From Streptomyces sp. MUM 178J (GTDB lineage Bacteria; Actinomycetota; Actinomycetes; Streptomycetales; Streptomycetaceae): 64,000 nucleotides of DNA. The stretch covers positions 1-64,000 of the forward strand of contig NZ_JADWYQ010000031.1 of the NCBI RefSeq assembly GCF_022414575.1. The letters run 5' to 3'. Below, piece after piece: positions 8,142 through 17,070 of the stretch. Made by a program: the position numbers and the translations under genes. Each line of letters starts with the position of its first letter. Position 1 is the stretch's first letter. The notes under the pieces are model-generated. The model was given only the letters and a program-made list of their open reading frames with translations. It was not told the DNA's origin and did no database searches.

Positions 8142-11100
8142 ATGAGCCTGCACGGTCTCCTCGATGCCGTCGTCGCCGACCCCGCGCTTGCCCAAGCGGT
8201 GAAGGCGGCCGCCGACGGAAACCGGATGCATGTCGATCTGGTCGGCCCGCCCGCCGCTCGCCCCTTCACCGTGGCCGCGCTGGCCCGCGAGGCGAAGCGC
8301 CCGGTCCTGGCCGTCACCGCCACCGGCCGCGAGGCCGAGGACCTGGCCGCCGCACTGCGCTCGCTGCTGCCCGAGGAGGGCGTCGTCGAGTACCCCGCGT
8401 GGGAGACGCTGCCGCACGAGCGGCTCTCACCGCGCTCCGACACCGTCGGCCGCCGCCTCGCCGTGCTGCGCCGCCTCGCCCACCCCAGCGCCGACGACCC
8501 GGCCGCCGGGCCGGTCTCGGTCGTCGTCGCGCCCGTGCGCTCCGTCCTCCAGCCGCAGGTCAAGGGGCTTGGCGACCTGGAGCCCGTAGCGCTGCGCACC
8601 GGGCGGCAGGCGGACCTCGAAGAGGTCGTGGACGCGCTCGCGGCAGCCGCGTACTCCCGGGTGGAGCTGGTCGAGAAGCGCGGCGAGTTCGCGGTCCGCG
8701 GCGGCATCCTCGATGTCTTCCCGCCGACCGAGGAGCACCCGCTGCGCGTGGAGTTCTGGGGCGACGACATCGAGGAGATCCGCTACTTCAAGGTGGCGGA
8801 CCAGCGCTCCCTGGAGGTGGCCGAGCACGGGCTGTGGGCGCCGCCGTGCCGTGAGCTGCTGCTCACCGCCGCCGTACGGCAGCGGGCGGCGGAGCTCGCC
8901 GAGGCGCACCCGGAGCTGGGCGAACTGCTTGGCAAGATCGCCGAAGGGATCGCGGTCGAGGGCATGGAGTCCCTCGCACCCGTCCTCGTCGATGACATGG
9001 AGCTGCTGCTGGACGTGCTGCCCGCCGGGGCGATGGCCGTGGTGTGCGACCCGGAGCGGGTGCGTACCCGGGCCGCGGACCTGGTGGCCACCTCGCAGGA
9101 GTTCCTGCAGGCGTCCTGGGCGGCCAGCGCCGGCGGCGGCAAGGCCCCGATCGACGTGGGCGCGGCCTCGCTGTGGGGGATCGCGGACGTCCGGGACCGG
9201 GCGCGCGAGCTCGGCATGATGTGGTGGTCGGTGTCGCCGTTCGCCGCCGACGACGAGCTCACGGAGACATTCGCCGCCGACGCGGCGGGTGACACCCTCA
9301 AGCTCGGCATGCACGCCCCGGAGTCGTACCGGGGCGACACCGCCCGCGCCCTGGCGGACACCAAAGGATGGCTCGCGGACGGCTGGCGCACGGTGTACGT
9401 GACCGAGGGCCACGGCCCCGCGGCCCGTACGGCCGAGGTGCTCGGCGGCGAGGGCATCGCGGCCCGCCTCGACGGCGCGCTGGCGGAGATCTCGCCCTCC
9501 GTGGTGCATGTGGCGTGCGGCTCGATCGAGCACGGATTCATCGACGCCGGCCTGAGGATCGCCGTTCTGACGGAGACGGACCTGTCCGGGCAGAAGGCCG
9601 CCGGCCGGGACGGCCAGCGGATGCCGGCCCGCCGCCGCAAGCAGATCGACCCGCTCACGCTCCAGGCGGGCGACCACATCGTGCACGAGCAGCACGGCGT
9701 GGGCCGCTACATCGAGATGGTGCAGCGCACCGTGCAGGGCGCGACCCGCGAGTATCTCCTCGTCGAGTACGCCGCGGCCAAGCGCGGCCAGCCGGGCGAC
9801 CGGCTCTACATTCCCACCGACCAACTGGAGCAGGTCACCAAGTACGTGGGCGGAGAGGCCCCGACGCTGCACCGGCTGGGCGGCGCGGACTGGACGAAGA
9901 CCAAGCAGCGCGCCAAGAAAGCGGTCAAGGAGATCGCGGCCGATCTCATCAAGCTCTACTCGGCGCGGATGGCGGCCCCCGGTCACACCTTCGGCCAGGA
10001 CACCCCGTGGCAGCGGGAGCTGGAGGACGCCTTCCCTTACATGGAGACCCCCGACCAGCTCTCCACCATCGCCGAAGTCAAGGAGGACATGGAGAAGTCG
10101 GTCCCGATGGACCGGCTGATCTGCGGCGACGTCGGCTACGGAAAGACGGAGATCGCGGTCCGCGCGGCCTTCAAGGCGGTGCAGGACGGCAAGCAGGTCG
10201 CGGTCCTGGTCCCCACCACGCTGCTGGTGCAGCAGCACTTCGGCACCTTCAGCGAGCGGTACGCACAGTTCCCCGTCGCGGTGAAGGCGCTGTCCCGCTT
10301 CCAGTCAGACGCGGAGGCGAAGGCCACCCTGGAGGGGCTGCGGGACGGCGCGGTGGACATCGTCATCGGCACGCACCGGCTGTTCTCGTCCGAGACGAAG
10401 TTCAAGGACCTCGGCCTGGTCATCGTCGACGAGGAGCAGCGCTTTGGCGTGGAGCACAAGGAGCAGCTCAAGAGGCTCCGCGCCAACGTCGACGTGCTGA
10501 CCATGTCCGCCACCCCCATCCCGCGGACGCTGGAGATGGCGGTCACCGGCATCCGTGAGATGTCCACCATCACCACCCCGCCGGAGGAGCGGCATCCGGT
10601 CCTCACCTTCGTCGGCCCCTACGAGGAGAAGCAGATCGGCGCGGCGATCCGCCGTGAACTGCTCCGCGAGGGCCAGGTCTTCTACATCCACAACCGCGTC
10701 GAGTCGATCGACCGGGCCGCGGCCCGCCTCCGCGAGATCGTGCCGGAGGCGCGGATCGCCACCGCCCACGGCCAGATGTCCGAGTCCACGCTCGAACAGG
10801 TCGTCGTCGACTTCTGGGAGAAGAAGTACGACGTCCTCGTCTCGACGACCATCGTCGAGTCGGGCATCGACATCTCCAACGCCAACACCCTGATCGTGGA
10901 GCGTGGCGACAACTTCGGCCTCTCCCAACTTCACCAGCTCCGCGGCCGGGTGGGCCGCGGCCGTGAGCGCGGCTACGCCTACTTCCTCTACCCGCCGGAG
11001 AAGCCGCTGACCGAGACCGCGCACGAGCGGCTCGCCACCATCGCCCAGCACACGGAGATGGGCGCGGGCATGTATGTCGCGATGAAGGATCTGGAGATCC

Positions 11101-11705
11101 GCGGCGCGGGCAACCTGCTCGGCGGCGAGCAGTCCGGCCATATCGCGGGCGTCGGCTTCGACCTGTACGTCCGCATGGTCGGCGAGGCGGTCGCCGACTA
11201 CCGCGCCTCACTCGAAGGCGTCGACGGAGGTGGGGCGGAGGAACCCCCGCTCGAAGTCAAGATCGAGCTCCCGGTCGACGCGCACGTCCCGCACGACTAT
11301 GCGCCCGGCGAGCGGTTGCGCCTCCAGGCGTACCGGGCGATCGCCTCCGCGAACTCCGAGGAGGACGTCAAGGCGGTCCGCGAGGAGCTTGCCGACCGCT
11401 ACGGCAAGCTCCCCGAACCGGTCGAAAACCTCCTCCTGGTCGCCGGCCTCCGCATGCTGGCCCGCGCCTGCGGCGTCACCGAGATCGTCCTTCAGGGCTC
11501 CAACATCCGCTTCGCCCCGGTCGACCTCCGCGAATCCCAGGAGCTCCGCCTCAAGCGCCTCTACCCCCGTACGGTCATCAAGCCGGCAGTCCACCAGGTC
11601 CTGGTCCCCCGCCCCACCACGGGCAAGATCGGCGGCAAGCCGGTCGTGGGCCGCGAACTGCTTGCCTGGACGGGGGAGTTCCTGACGACGATCCTGGGCA
11701 CGTGA
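8142..11705 (+). CDS. mfd: Transcription-repair coupling factor
   Basis: About 1187 residues, the normal length for Mfd. In order: UvrB-like N-terminal domains with GEFAVRGGILDVFPPTEEHPL-type sequence (~residues 185-205), the RNA-polymerase-interaction domain beginning GDHIVHEQHGVGRYI (~510), and an SF2 DNA translocase with Walker A GDVGYGKTE, DEEQRFGVEHKE and SATPIPRTL motifs. The C-terminal helicase motif is QLRGRVGRGRERGYA, followed by the regulatory D7 domain. It displaces RNA polymerase stalled at lesions and recruits UvrA. The start is ATG 8142 (MSLHGLLDAV); ATG 8130 is an in-frame alternative. It is a single gene after the ABC terminator. Confidence 0.96.
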   Translation: MSLHGLLDAVVADPALAQAVKAAADGNRMHVDLVGPPAARPFTVAALAREAKRPVLAVTATGREAEDLAAALRSLLPEEGVVEYPAWETLPHERLSPRSDTVGRRLAVLRRLAHPSADDPAAGPVSVVVAPVRSVLQPQVKGLGDLEPVALRTGRQADLEEVVDALAAAAYSRVELVEKRGEFAVRGGILDVFPPTEEHPLRVEFWGDDIEEIRYFKVADQRSLEVAEHGLWAPPCRELLLTAAVRQRAAELAEAHPELGELLGKIAEGIAVEGMESLAPVLVDDMELLLDVLPAGAMAVVCDPERVRTRAADLVATSQEFLQASWAASAGGGKAPIDVGAASLWGIADVRDRARELGMMWWSVSPFAADDELTETFAADAAGDTLKLGMHAPESYRGDTARALADTKGWLADGWRTVYVTEGHGPAARTAEVLGGEGIAARLDGALAEISPSVVHVACGSIEHGFIDAGLRIAVLTETDLSGQKAAGRDGQRMPARRRKQIDPLTLQAGDHIVHEQHGVGRYIEMVQRTVQGATREYLLVEYAAAKRGQPGDRLYIPTDQLEQVTKYVGGEAPTLHRLGGADWTKTKQRAKKAVKEIAADLIKLYSARMAAPGHTFGQDTPWQRELEDAFPYMETPDQLSTIAEVKEDMEKSVPMDRLICGDVGYGKTEIAVRAAFKAVQDGKQVAVLVPTTLLVQQHFGTFSERYAQFPVAVKALSRFQSDAEAKATLEGLRDGAVDIVIGTHRLFSSETKFKDLGLVIVDEEQRFGVEHKEQLKRLRANVDVLTMSATPIPRTLEMAVTGIREMSTITTPPEERHPVLTFVGPYEEKQIGAAIRRELLREGQVFYIHNRVESIDRAAARLREIVPEARIATAHGQMSESTLEQVVVDFWEKKYDVLVSTTIVESGIDISNANTLIVERGDNFGLSQLHQLRGRVGRGRERGYAYFLYPPEKPLTETAHERLATIAQHTEMGAGMYVAMKDLEIRGAGNLLGGEQSGHIAGVGFDLYVRMVGEAVADYRASLEGVDGGGAEEPPLEVKIELPVDAHVPHDYAPGERLRLQAYRAIASANSEEDVKAVREELADRYGKLPEPVENLLLVAGLRMLARACGVTEIVLQGSNIRFAPVDLRESQELRLKRLYPRTVIKPAVHQVLVPRPTTGKIGGKPVVGRELLAWTGEFLTTILGT

Positions 11706-11780
11706 GCGTCGGGCCGGTGACCTGGTACAGCTGACACGGCCCAGGGCGGCCACGTCCCGCTCGGCCGTATGCTGCGCGGC

Positions 11781-12536
11781 GTGAAACGAACCGTTGCCAT
11801 GACCGCCGCCGTCGTCGTCTCCGCCGTTCTGCTCTCAGGCTGTACGGATACGGGGGATACAGGGGGCGCGGGCGCCGAGGACACCGCAAGAGCCCCTGGG
11901 GGCGGCGGGGTGAGTCCGCTCGACAACCCGGACGGGACCAAGTCGGGGCTGGGGCCGATACCGAAGGCGCTGGTGGATTCGGGGGCGTACGAACTGATCG
12001 AGAAGGTGCGCACCAAGGGGCGGGGGCCGAAGACCGGTTACAAGCGGGACAAGTTCGGCTATGCGTGGATGGACAGCGCCGACGGCGTTCCGCTTGCGCG
12101 CAACGGGTGCGACACCCGCAACGATCTGCTCGCCCGTGACGGCACGGACATCAGGCATCGCTCCGGGTCCGACTGCGTCGTCGTGTCGATGAAGCTGGTC
12201 GATCCGTACACCGGCAAGACCCTCGACTGGACGAAGAAGAAGGCCGCGTCCGTGCAGATCGACCATGTCGTCCCGCTGTCGTACGCCTGGCAGTTGGGGG
12301 CGGCCCGCTGGGACAAGGCCAAGCGGCGGCGGCTGGCCAACGACCCACTGAATCTGCTGCCTGTGGACGGACCCGCGAACAGCGCCAAGGGGGATTCCGG
12401 GCCCGCGTCCTGGCTGCCGCCGAACAAGGAGATCCGCTGCTCGTACGCGGTGCGGTTCGCGCAGGTGGCGCTGAAGTATGAGCTGCCAGTGACCGGCCCG
12501 GACAAGAGCATGATGCTCCGGCAGTGTGGAGGGTGA
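11781..12536 (+). CDS. Secreted HNH-family (GmrSD/DUF1524-like) lipoprotein
   Basis: 251 residues. The N terminus has Lys/Arg, a hydrophobic stretch and the lipobox LLSGC, so it should be a lipid-anchored exported protein. The C-terminal half carries IDHVVPLSYAWQLGA and NDPLNLLPVDGPANSAKGD, a bba-metal HNH arrangement as in DUF1524/GmrSD C-terminal nucleases. A role in extracellular DNA degradation is inferred from the family. The GTG at 11781 is preferred because TATGCT at 11768-11773 is a -10 hexamer placed 7 nt before it, giving a leaderless transcript; the upstream ATG 11769 lies inside this -10. It is monocistronic. Confidence 0.85.
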   Translation: MKRTVAMTAAVVVSAVLLSGCTDTGDTGGAGAEDTARAPGGGGVSPLDNPDGTKSGLGPIPKALVDSGAYELIEKVRTKGRGPKTGYKRDKFGYAWMDSADGVPLARNGCDTRNDLLARDGTDIRHRSGSDCVVVSMKLVDPYTGKTLDWTKKKAASVQIDHVVPLSYAWQLGAARWDKAKRRRLANDPLNLLPVDGPANSAKGDSGPASWLPPNKEIRCSYAVRFAQVALKYELPVTGPDKSMMLRQCGG

Positions 12537-12585
12537 TGACTGCGCAGATGTTGCCTGGTGGCGCGCTGTCTGGGTGCAGGTCGGA

Positions 12586-12745
12586 TCAGCCGTCGGGGCC
12601 GGGGGCCGCGACCCGGTCGGTGCAGACCGCGGTGCCGTCCAGGTTCAGATGCGTCGGTCCGGCCGCCTTCGCCCGCTCCAGCGCGGTGCGCAGATCCGGC
12701 GCCCCGGTGGCCAGGACAGTCAGCGCTTTGTGGTCAAGGGGCGGA
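12586..12745 (-). pseudogene. IS5-like transposase remnant
   Basis: A short stretch reads HKALTVLATGAPDLRTAL followed by ERAKAAG and THLNLDGT...TDRVAAPGPDG. This matches the central part of IS5-like DDE transposases in which LDGT...DR contains the first catalytic Asp. The reading frame ends after GPDG, and neither the preceding helix region nor the rest of the catalytic domain is present. It is a non-functional relic, evidence of an old insertion beside the toxin/antitoxin pair. Confidence 0.6.
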
Positions 12746-12781
12746 ACAGGGAGGCCGATCCTCCCCGTCCGGTTCCGCCCC
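12738..12781 (-). terminator. Strong hairpin after toxin gene
   Basis: Perfect arms GGGGCGGAAC (12738-12747) and GTTCCGCCCC (12772-12781), with an additional inner GAGG/CCTC pairing. It is placed 17 nt after the stop of the toxin gene on the minus strand and is a probable terminator without a T-run. It also marks the junction with the transposase remnant. Confidence 0.5.
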
Positions 12782-12797
12782 GCCCGGCTGCCCCGGC

Positions 12798-13157
12798 TCA
12801 GCGTCGGTCTGTGGCTCGCGGGTGCCCCGTACCTGCGAAGGTGATCCAGCAAGTCTCCCGGACGGTGTCGAGGAGATACCAGACGCGGCCGCCGCTGGTG
12901 ACCTCGATCTGCCACTGCTCACAGGTCTGCCCGCGGTGGGTGCCATGCGCCAGACCGCCCTTGAGGCGGTGGTGCCGGGGTGTCTCGGTGGTCGGCCTGG
13001 GGGCGGTGCGCATGGTGATCCAGGCGCGGTAGGTGTTCTCGCGGGCCTGCTGGGCGAGGCTCTCCCAGCCCTTGGCCGAGGCCCCGTCAGCGAAGCGGAC
13101 CTCCCAGTGGCCGTCTGGAGCCGGGGGCGCGGCCCGGTCGCCGCGGCCCGCGGTCAT
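12798..13157 (-). CDS. RelE-like toxin
   Basis: 119 residues ending WYLLDTVRETCWITFAGTGHP. The pattern (a GWESLA..AREN helix, RHHRLKGGLAHG, QWQIEVTSGGRVWYL) matches actinobacterial proteins described as RelE/ParE-fold toxins: a helix pair followed by a curved beta sheet with basic residues. Probable role is an mRNA-cleaving or otherwise growth-inhibiting toxin held in check by the upstream protein. Its ATG overlaps the antitoxin stop by 4 bp (13154-13157). Domain identity is by recognition; the catalytic mechanism is not evident. Confidence 0.6.
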   Translation of the reverse strand: MTAGRGDRAAPPAPDGHWEVRFADGASAKGWESLAQQARENTYRAWITMRTAPRPTTETPRHHRLKGGLAHGTHRGQTCEQWQIEVTSGGRVWYLLDTVRETCWITFAGTGHPRATDRR

Positions 13158-13633
13158 GCGACGTCCCGAGGGTCCGGTACCGGGCCGTAGTCCTCGCCGT
13201 GATCCCTGGTCAGTGCGGCCAGCAGTTCGGGATCGGAATAGACCTCAGCGGTGTGCTGCCAGGCAATGAGCAACTGAGCGACGGACGCGCTGTTGCCGAG
13301 CGAGTCGGCGGCCCGCATCGTGTCGACCAGTTCGACGGCGAAGGCGTGGAGATCGGGCTCGGGCAGGAAACGTACCCACGGGAAGGCGTCCGGCAGTATG
13401 TCGAGGAGCAGTTCCATGCTGCCGGGCTCCCGGCGCGCCATCGCAGCCAGCATCCGGGTGGCCGCCGACACCACGGTCTGGTCCTGCTCGGCCCGCGCCG
13501 CAGTGGTGAGGACCAGATCCTCGCCGTCTCTGCGGTGCAGGAGCAGTCTCGGCGATTCCTGGAGCCGGGCAAGCGTCTGCTTGTTCTTGTTCACCAGCTC
13601 GGAGAAGTTCACGGCTGCACTCTCGGCACTCAT
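13154..13633 (-). CDS. Phd/YefM-like antitoxin, long form
   Basis: 159 residues. The N terminus (VNFSELVNKNKQTLARLQES then LLLHRRDGEDLVLTTAARAE) looks like a Phd/YefM DNA-binding and dimerisation domain. A longer C-terminal helical part (~residues 60-150) would bind the toxin. It is the first gene of the pair. ATG 13633 is preceded, without a ribosome site, by TAGTTT at 13641-13646 on the minus strand with a 7-nt gap, so a leaderless transcript is likely. A TTCGAA-centred imperfect inverted repeat spans this promoter and could be the autoregulatory operator. Confidence 0.6.
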   Translation of the reverse strand: MSAESAAVNFSELVNKNKQTLARLQESPRLLLHRRDGEDLVLTTAARAEQDQTVVSAATRMLAAMARREPGSMELLLDILPDAFPWVRFLPEPDLHAFAVELVDTMRAADSLGNSASVAQLLIAWQHTAEVYSDPELLAALTRDHGEDYGPVPDPRDVA

Positions 13634-13731
13634 GACTTTGAAACTACTTCGAAATTCACCCTGGTGTCATCACCCAGAAGAGGGGCGCAGAGCGGCCCAG
13701 AGGCGCACAGGCCCAGACAGGCGAAGAGGTT

Positions 13732-13762
13732 CGAGGGGCAGACCCGGCGGGGCTGCCCCTCG
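13732..13762 (-). terminator. Hairpin between antitoxin start and DUF4352 stop
   Basis: Arms CGAGGGGCAG (13732-13741) and CTGCCCCTCG (13753-13762), located 20 nt after the stop of the minus-strand DUF4352 gene. There is no T-run. It serves as the probable terminator of that gene. Confidence 0.6.
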
Positions 13763-13781
13763 TGGTGCGTCCGGCGCCGTC

Positions 13782-14609
13782 TCAGAGCGACAGTTCCCAC
13801 TGCGACGCCTTGAAGTCGAAGCCGGGCCTGATCTGAACCGTCAGCGTCTTCGCATCGGCCGGGGCCTCGAACGCGTGCCGCACCGTCGCCTTCTTCCCGG
13901 GCAGCACCGCGCTGGTGAAGCCGGAGCCCACCTCGCCGTCGAAGATCTTCTCCGCCGCGACGCCGTCCTCGCCCGCCACCGCGCTCGCGGTGAGCAGCAC
14001 GGCCTCGAACTCCTTTGTGCCGGTGTTCTCGACGGCCACCGTCACCTCGTAGGCCTTCTTGCCCTCGGCGACCTCCGTGAACTCCGCCGGGGTGTACGGC
14101 TTGGGTGCGGAGACCGTGATTCTGACTCCGTTGTACGCCGCGGCGTCGCCGCCCTTCAGGGCCGTGCTCCCGGAGGATCCCTTCCCGTCGGAGGACTTCT
14201 CGCCGGTGGAGGCGTCGTTCCCGCCGGCTGCCGGCTCCTTCGTGGCCGTGTTGCCGCTGACGGCCTTGTCGATCTCGGTGACCGCCTCGTCGACGGCCTT
14301 GAACGTGATCACCGCGCCGACGACGGAGAGGATCAGCGCCGCGAGGCCCAGGATCGCGCCGGTGACGGTCACGCCCTTGTTGGAAGCCTCGCCGCGCTTG
14401 ACCCGGCCGTGTCCGGCGAGGCCCAGGATCAGCGCGATCAGGCCGAGGATGCCCGCCAGCCAGAAGAAGAGCGGGATCAGACCGGACAGCGTGCCGATGA
14501 TGCCGAGAATCAGCGCGGCCGTGCCGAGGCCGTTGCGCGTCTGGCGCGGGGTCGGCGCAGCGCTTCTTCCGCCGTGGGCCTGAGGCTGCTGCATCGAGTG
14601 CTGGGACAT
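13782..14609 (-). CDS. DUF4352-type membrane-anchored protein
   Basis: 275 residues. Two closely spaced N-terminal TM pairs (GLGTAALILGIIGTLSGLIP onward, and VTVTGAILGLAALILSVVGA) form a DUF4190-like anchor, followed by a Ser/Gly/Lys linker. The exported C-terminal beta-sandwich (~residues 155-275) has the DUF4352 pattern AYEVTVAVENTGTKEFEA. Such proteins are surface-exposed with unknown ligand. ATG 14609 is chosen because AGGAGG lies 6 nt upstream; the frame extends to 14627 without support. It is divergent from the methylase-like gene. Confidence 0.75.
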   Translation of the reverse strand: MSQHSMQQPQAHGGRSAAPTPRQTRNGLGTAALILGIIGTLSGLIPLFFWLAGILGLIALILGLAGHGRVKRGEASNKGVTVTGAILGLAALILSVVGAVITFKAVDEAVTEIDKAVSGNTATKEPAAGGNDASTGEKSSDGKGSSGSTALKGGDAAAYNGVRITVSAPKPYTPAEFTEVAEGKKAYEVTVAVENTGTKEFEAVLLTASAVAGEDGVAAEKIFDGEVGSGFTSAVLPGKKATVRHAFEAPADAKTLTVQIRPGFDFKASQWELSL

Positions 14610-14700
14610 GGGTGTCCTCCTGGACAAAAGGCTTGTGACCGGGGCCCGTTGAGGCCGCAGTGCGGTGATGCGTCAATCAGAGCAGAGCCTGTGAATTGAG

Positions 14701-14770
14701 TCAACAGCATTCTTGTTGATTGGATCGCGTAACGCTGTGAAGGGGCGAATCTTCGGCAGATAGGTATGCT
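14701..14770 (+). promoter_or_regulatory. Inverted repeat and -10 element before the methylase-like gene
   Basis: A relatively AT-rich intergenic stretch contains TCAACA-N7-TGTTGA (14701-14719), a possible operator, and TATGCT at 14765-14770 as a -10 hexamer. A start near 14777 would leave a ~30-nt leader containing the GAAGGAG site used by GTG 14808. No convincing -35 is visible. Confidence 0.45.
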
Positions 14771-14807
14771 GACGGCCACAGGCGTGGAGCGTGAAGGAGT
14801 CAGCCAG

Positions 14808-16922
14808 GTGCCGGAGAACACGCACGAAGGGACCGAGGTGACTGCTGCCGGGATCGCCCGGCTCGCCGGTGTGGGACGGGCCGCCGTCAGCAACTGGCGG
14901 CGGCGGCACGCCGACTTCCCCAAGCCCGTCGGCGGCACCGAGACCAGCCCCTCCTTCGCGCTCGCCGAGGTCGAACGCTGGCTACGCAACCAGGGCAAAC
15001 TCGCCGAAGTCCCCCTGCGTGAACGCATCTGGCAACAGCTCGCCGGCCACCCCGCCGGGCCGCTGGCCGCCCTCGTCCAGGCGGGCTGCGTCCTGCTCGT
15101 GGTACGCGACCGGCCCGCGCAGTGGCTCGACGCGGCAGGCGGCGCCGACGACCGGCAGGCGGCCGACGCCCTGCCCGCGCTGTTCGCCCCGACGCTCGCC
15201 GCGCGCCTGGGCGAGACCAGAGCCGTCGCCGTCCCCGACTCCGCCGCGCTGCGCCCCGCCGTCCCCTTCCTGCGCGGCGTCGCCGACCTCGCCGCCGAAC
15301 TGGGCGCGAGCCAGGCCTACGAGTTCCTCCTCGGCCGCTACCTGGAGGCCAACCCCCGCCAGTACACGCTCACTCCGCCCGGCCCCGCCGCACTGATGGC
15401 CGCCCTGGCAGCCCCCAGGACCGATGACGACGCCGGGGCCGCCGCCCCCGTCGTGCTCGACCCGGCAGCCGGAGCCGGCGGACTGCTGTGCGCCGTCGGC
15501 CGCGCCGCCCGCCTCTGCGCCCAGGAGGCGGACCCCGGCCTCGCCGCGCTGACCGCGCTGCGGCTCGCGCTGCGCACCGACGCCGACGTACGGGCCGGGG
15601 CGGGCGACACCCTGCGCGCCGACGCCTTCGCGCAGCTCACGGCCGACGCCGTGCTCTGCCACCCGCCGTTCAACGAACGCAACTGGGGTCACGACGAACT
15701 CGCCTACGACCCGCGCTGGGAGTACGGCTTCCCCGCCCGCACCGAATCCGAACTGGCCTGGGTGCAGCATGCGCTCGCCCGCCTCCGCCCCGGCGGCGCC
15801 GCCGTGCTGCTGATGCCCCCGGCCGTCGCCTCCCGCCGCTCCGGACGCCGGGTGCGCGCCGGGCTGCTGCGCCGCGGGGCGCTGCGGGCCGTCGTCGCCC
15901 TGCCCGCCGGAGCGGCGCCCCCGTACGGGATTCCGCTGCACCTGTGGGTGCTGCGCAAACCGCTGCCCGGCGCCGCCGCCCCCGCCGAGCTGCTGTTCGT
16001 CGACACCGCCCAGCACACGGTGGGCGGTGCGGGCTCCGTCCGCGACGGCCACGACTGGCAGGCCGTCCAGACCGCCGTACTCGACGCCTGGCAGGACTTC
16101 GACCGGCACGGCACGACCGAGGAACGGCCCGGCGTCAGCCGCTCGGTCCCCGTCGTCGAACTCCTCGACGACGACGTCGATCTGGCCCCCGCCCGCCATC
16201 TCCCGCCCCCGCCCGCGGGCGGGGGCGCGCGGGAGCTGCAGGGGGTGCGGGAGCGGCTGGCCGACACCCTGCGCCTGACCGCCGACCTCGCCCCCGGGGC
16301 CCCGTCCCCCGCCGCGGAACCGGCCTCCTGGCCCCTGACCACCGTCGGCGAACTCGCCCGGGCCGGGGCGCTGCTCCTCCGCGCGGGCGGCGTCGGCGCG
16401 GCGGGAGCCATGGCGTCGGCGGGAGCCGTGCCGCCGGCGGCCGGGGCCCCCGCCGTGCTCACCGAACACGACGTGCTCGCCGGGGCCGCCCCCTCCGGCA
16501 CGCTCCCCGAAGAGCCCCGCGAGGAACCTGTGCTCCTCCAGGCCGGCGACGTCGTCGTGCCCGTCCTCGGCGGCGGCGCCGTCGTCCGGGTCGCCGACGA
16601 GACCCTGGCGGGCGCGGCGCTCGGCCGCAATCTGCACCTCCTGCGCCCCGACCCGGACACCCTCGACGCCTGGTTCCTCGCCGGATTCCTGCGCGGCACG
16701 GCCGGCACCCGGCGGGCCAGCAGCTATGCGTCCACCGCCACCCGCCTGGACGTCCGCAAGCTGCAACTGCCGCGCCTCCCTCTCGACGACCAGCGCCGCT
16801 ACGGGGAGCGCTTCCGTGCGCTGGCCGCGTTCGAGGATGCGCTGCGCGAGGCGGGGCGGTTGGGGGAGCGGCTTGTGCAGGGCCTGTACGACGGGCTGAC
16901 GGACGGCTCGGTCAGCGCGTGA
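14808..16922 (+). CDS. Orphan HTH - N6-adenine methylase-like - HsdS-like fusion protein
   Basis: 704 residues. Residues ~10-60 form an HTH (VTAAGIARLAGVGRAAVSNW). Next comes a helical region, then an HsdM-like SAM domain with motif I DPAAGAGGLL (~218) and, where NPPF is expected, CHPPFNERNW (H at ~285). The segment to ~400 follows the type I methylase pattern. The C-terminal ~200 residues resemble one target-recognition half of HsdS (LQAGDVVVPV...LDVRKLQLPRLPL). No restriction subunit is nearby. GTG 14808 is preferred (GAAGGAG 8 nt upstream); the ATG at 14766 lies inside the -10. It may methylate DNA or, given the His substitution, only bind SAM/DNA as a regulator. Confidence 0.8.
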   Translation: MPENTHEGTEVTAAGIARLAGVGRAAVSNWRRRHADFPKPVGGTETSPSFALAEVERWLRNQGKLAEVPLRERIWQQLAGHPAGPLAALVQAGCVLLVVRDRPAQWLDAAGGADDRQAADALPALFAPTLAARLGETRAVAVPDSAALRPAVPFLRGVADLAAELGASQAYEFLLGRYLEANPRQYTLTPPGPAALMAALAAPRTDDDAGAAAPVVLDPAAGAGGLLCAVGRAARLCAQEADPGLAALTALRLALRTDADVRAGAGDTLRADAFAQLTADAVLCHPPFNERNWGHDELAYDPRWEYGFPARTESELAWVQHALARLRPGGAAVLLMPPAVASRRSGRRVRAGLLRRGALRAVVALPAGAAPPYGIPLHLWVLRKPLPGAAAPAELLFVDTAQHTVGGAGSVRDGHDWQAVQTAVLDAWQDFDRHGTTEERPGVSRSVPVVELLDDDVDLAPARHLPPPPAGGGARELQGVRERLADTLRLTADLAPGAPSPAAEPASWPLTTVGELARAGALLLRAGGVGAAGAMASAGAVPPAAGAPAVLTEHDVLAGAAPSGTLPEEPREEPVLLQAGDVVVPVLGGGAVVRVADETLAGAALGRNLHLLRPDPDTLDAWFLAGFLRGTAGTRRASSYASTATRLDVRKLQLPRLPLDDQRRYGERFRALAAFEDALREAGRLGERLVQGLYDGLTDGSVSA

Positions 16923-17070
16923 CCCGTTCCCGGGCGCGGAGCCTGCGGTTGTGGGGAGGGCGGGTAGGGGAGGAGACCCGCCGCGCGGTGTACCGTACGG
17001 CGACTCATACGACCGGTCGGCCTGCATGGATCGTGCGATCATCCCTTCTCGCCCCAAGAGGAACCCGCCC

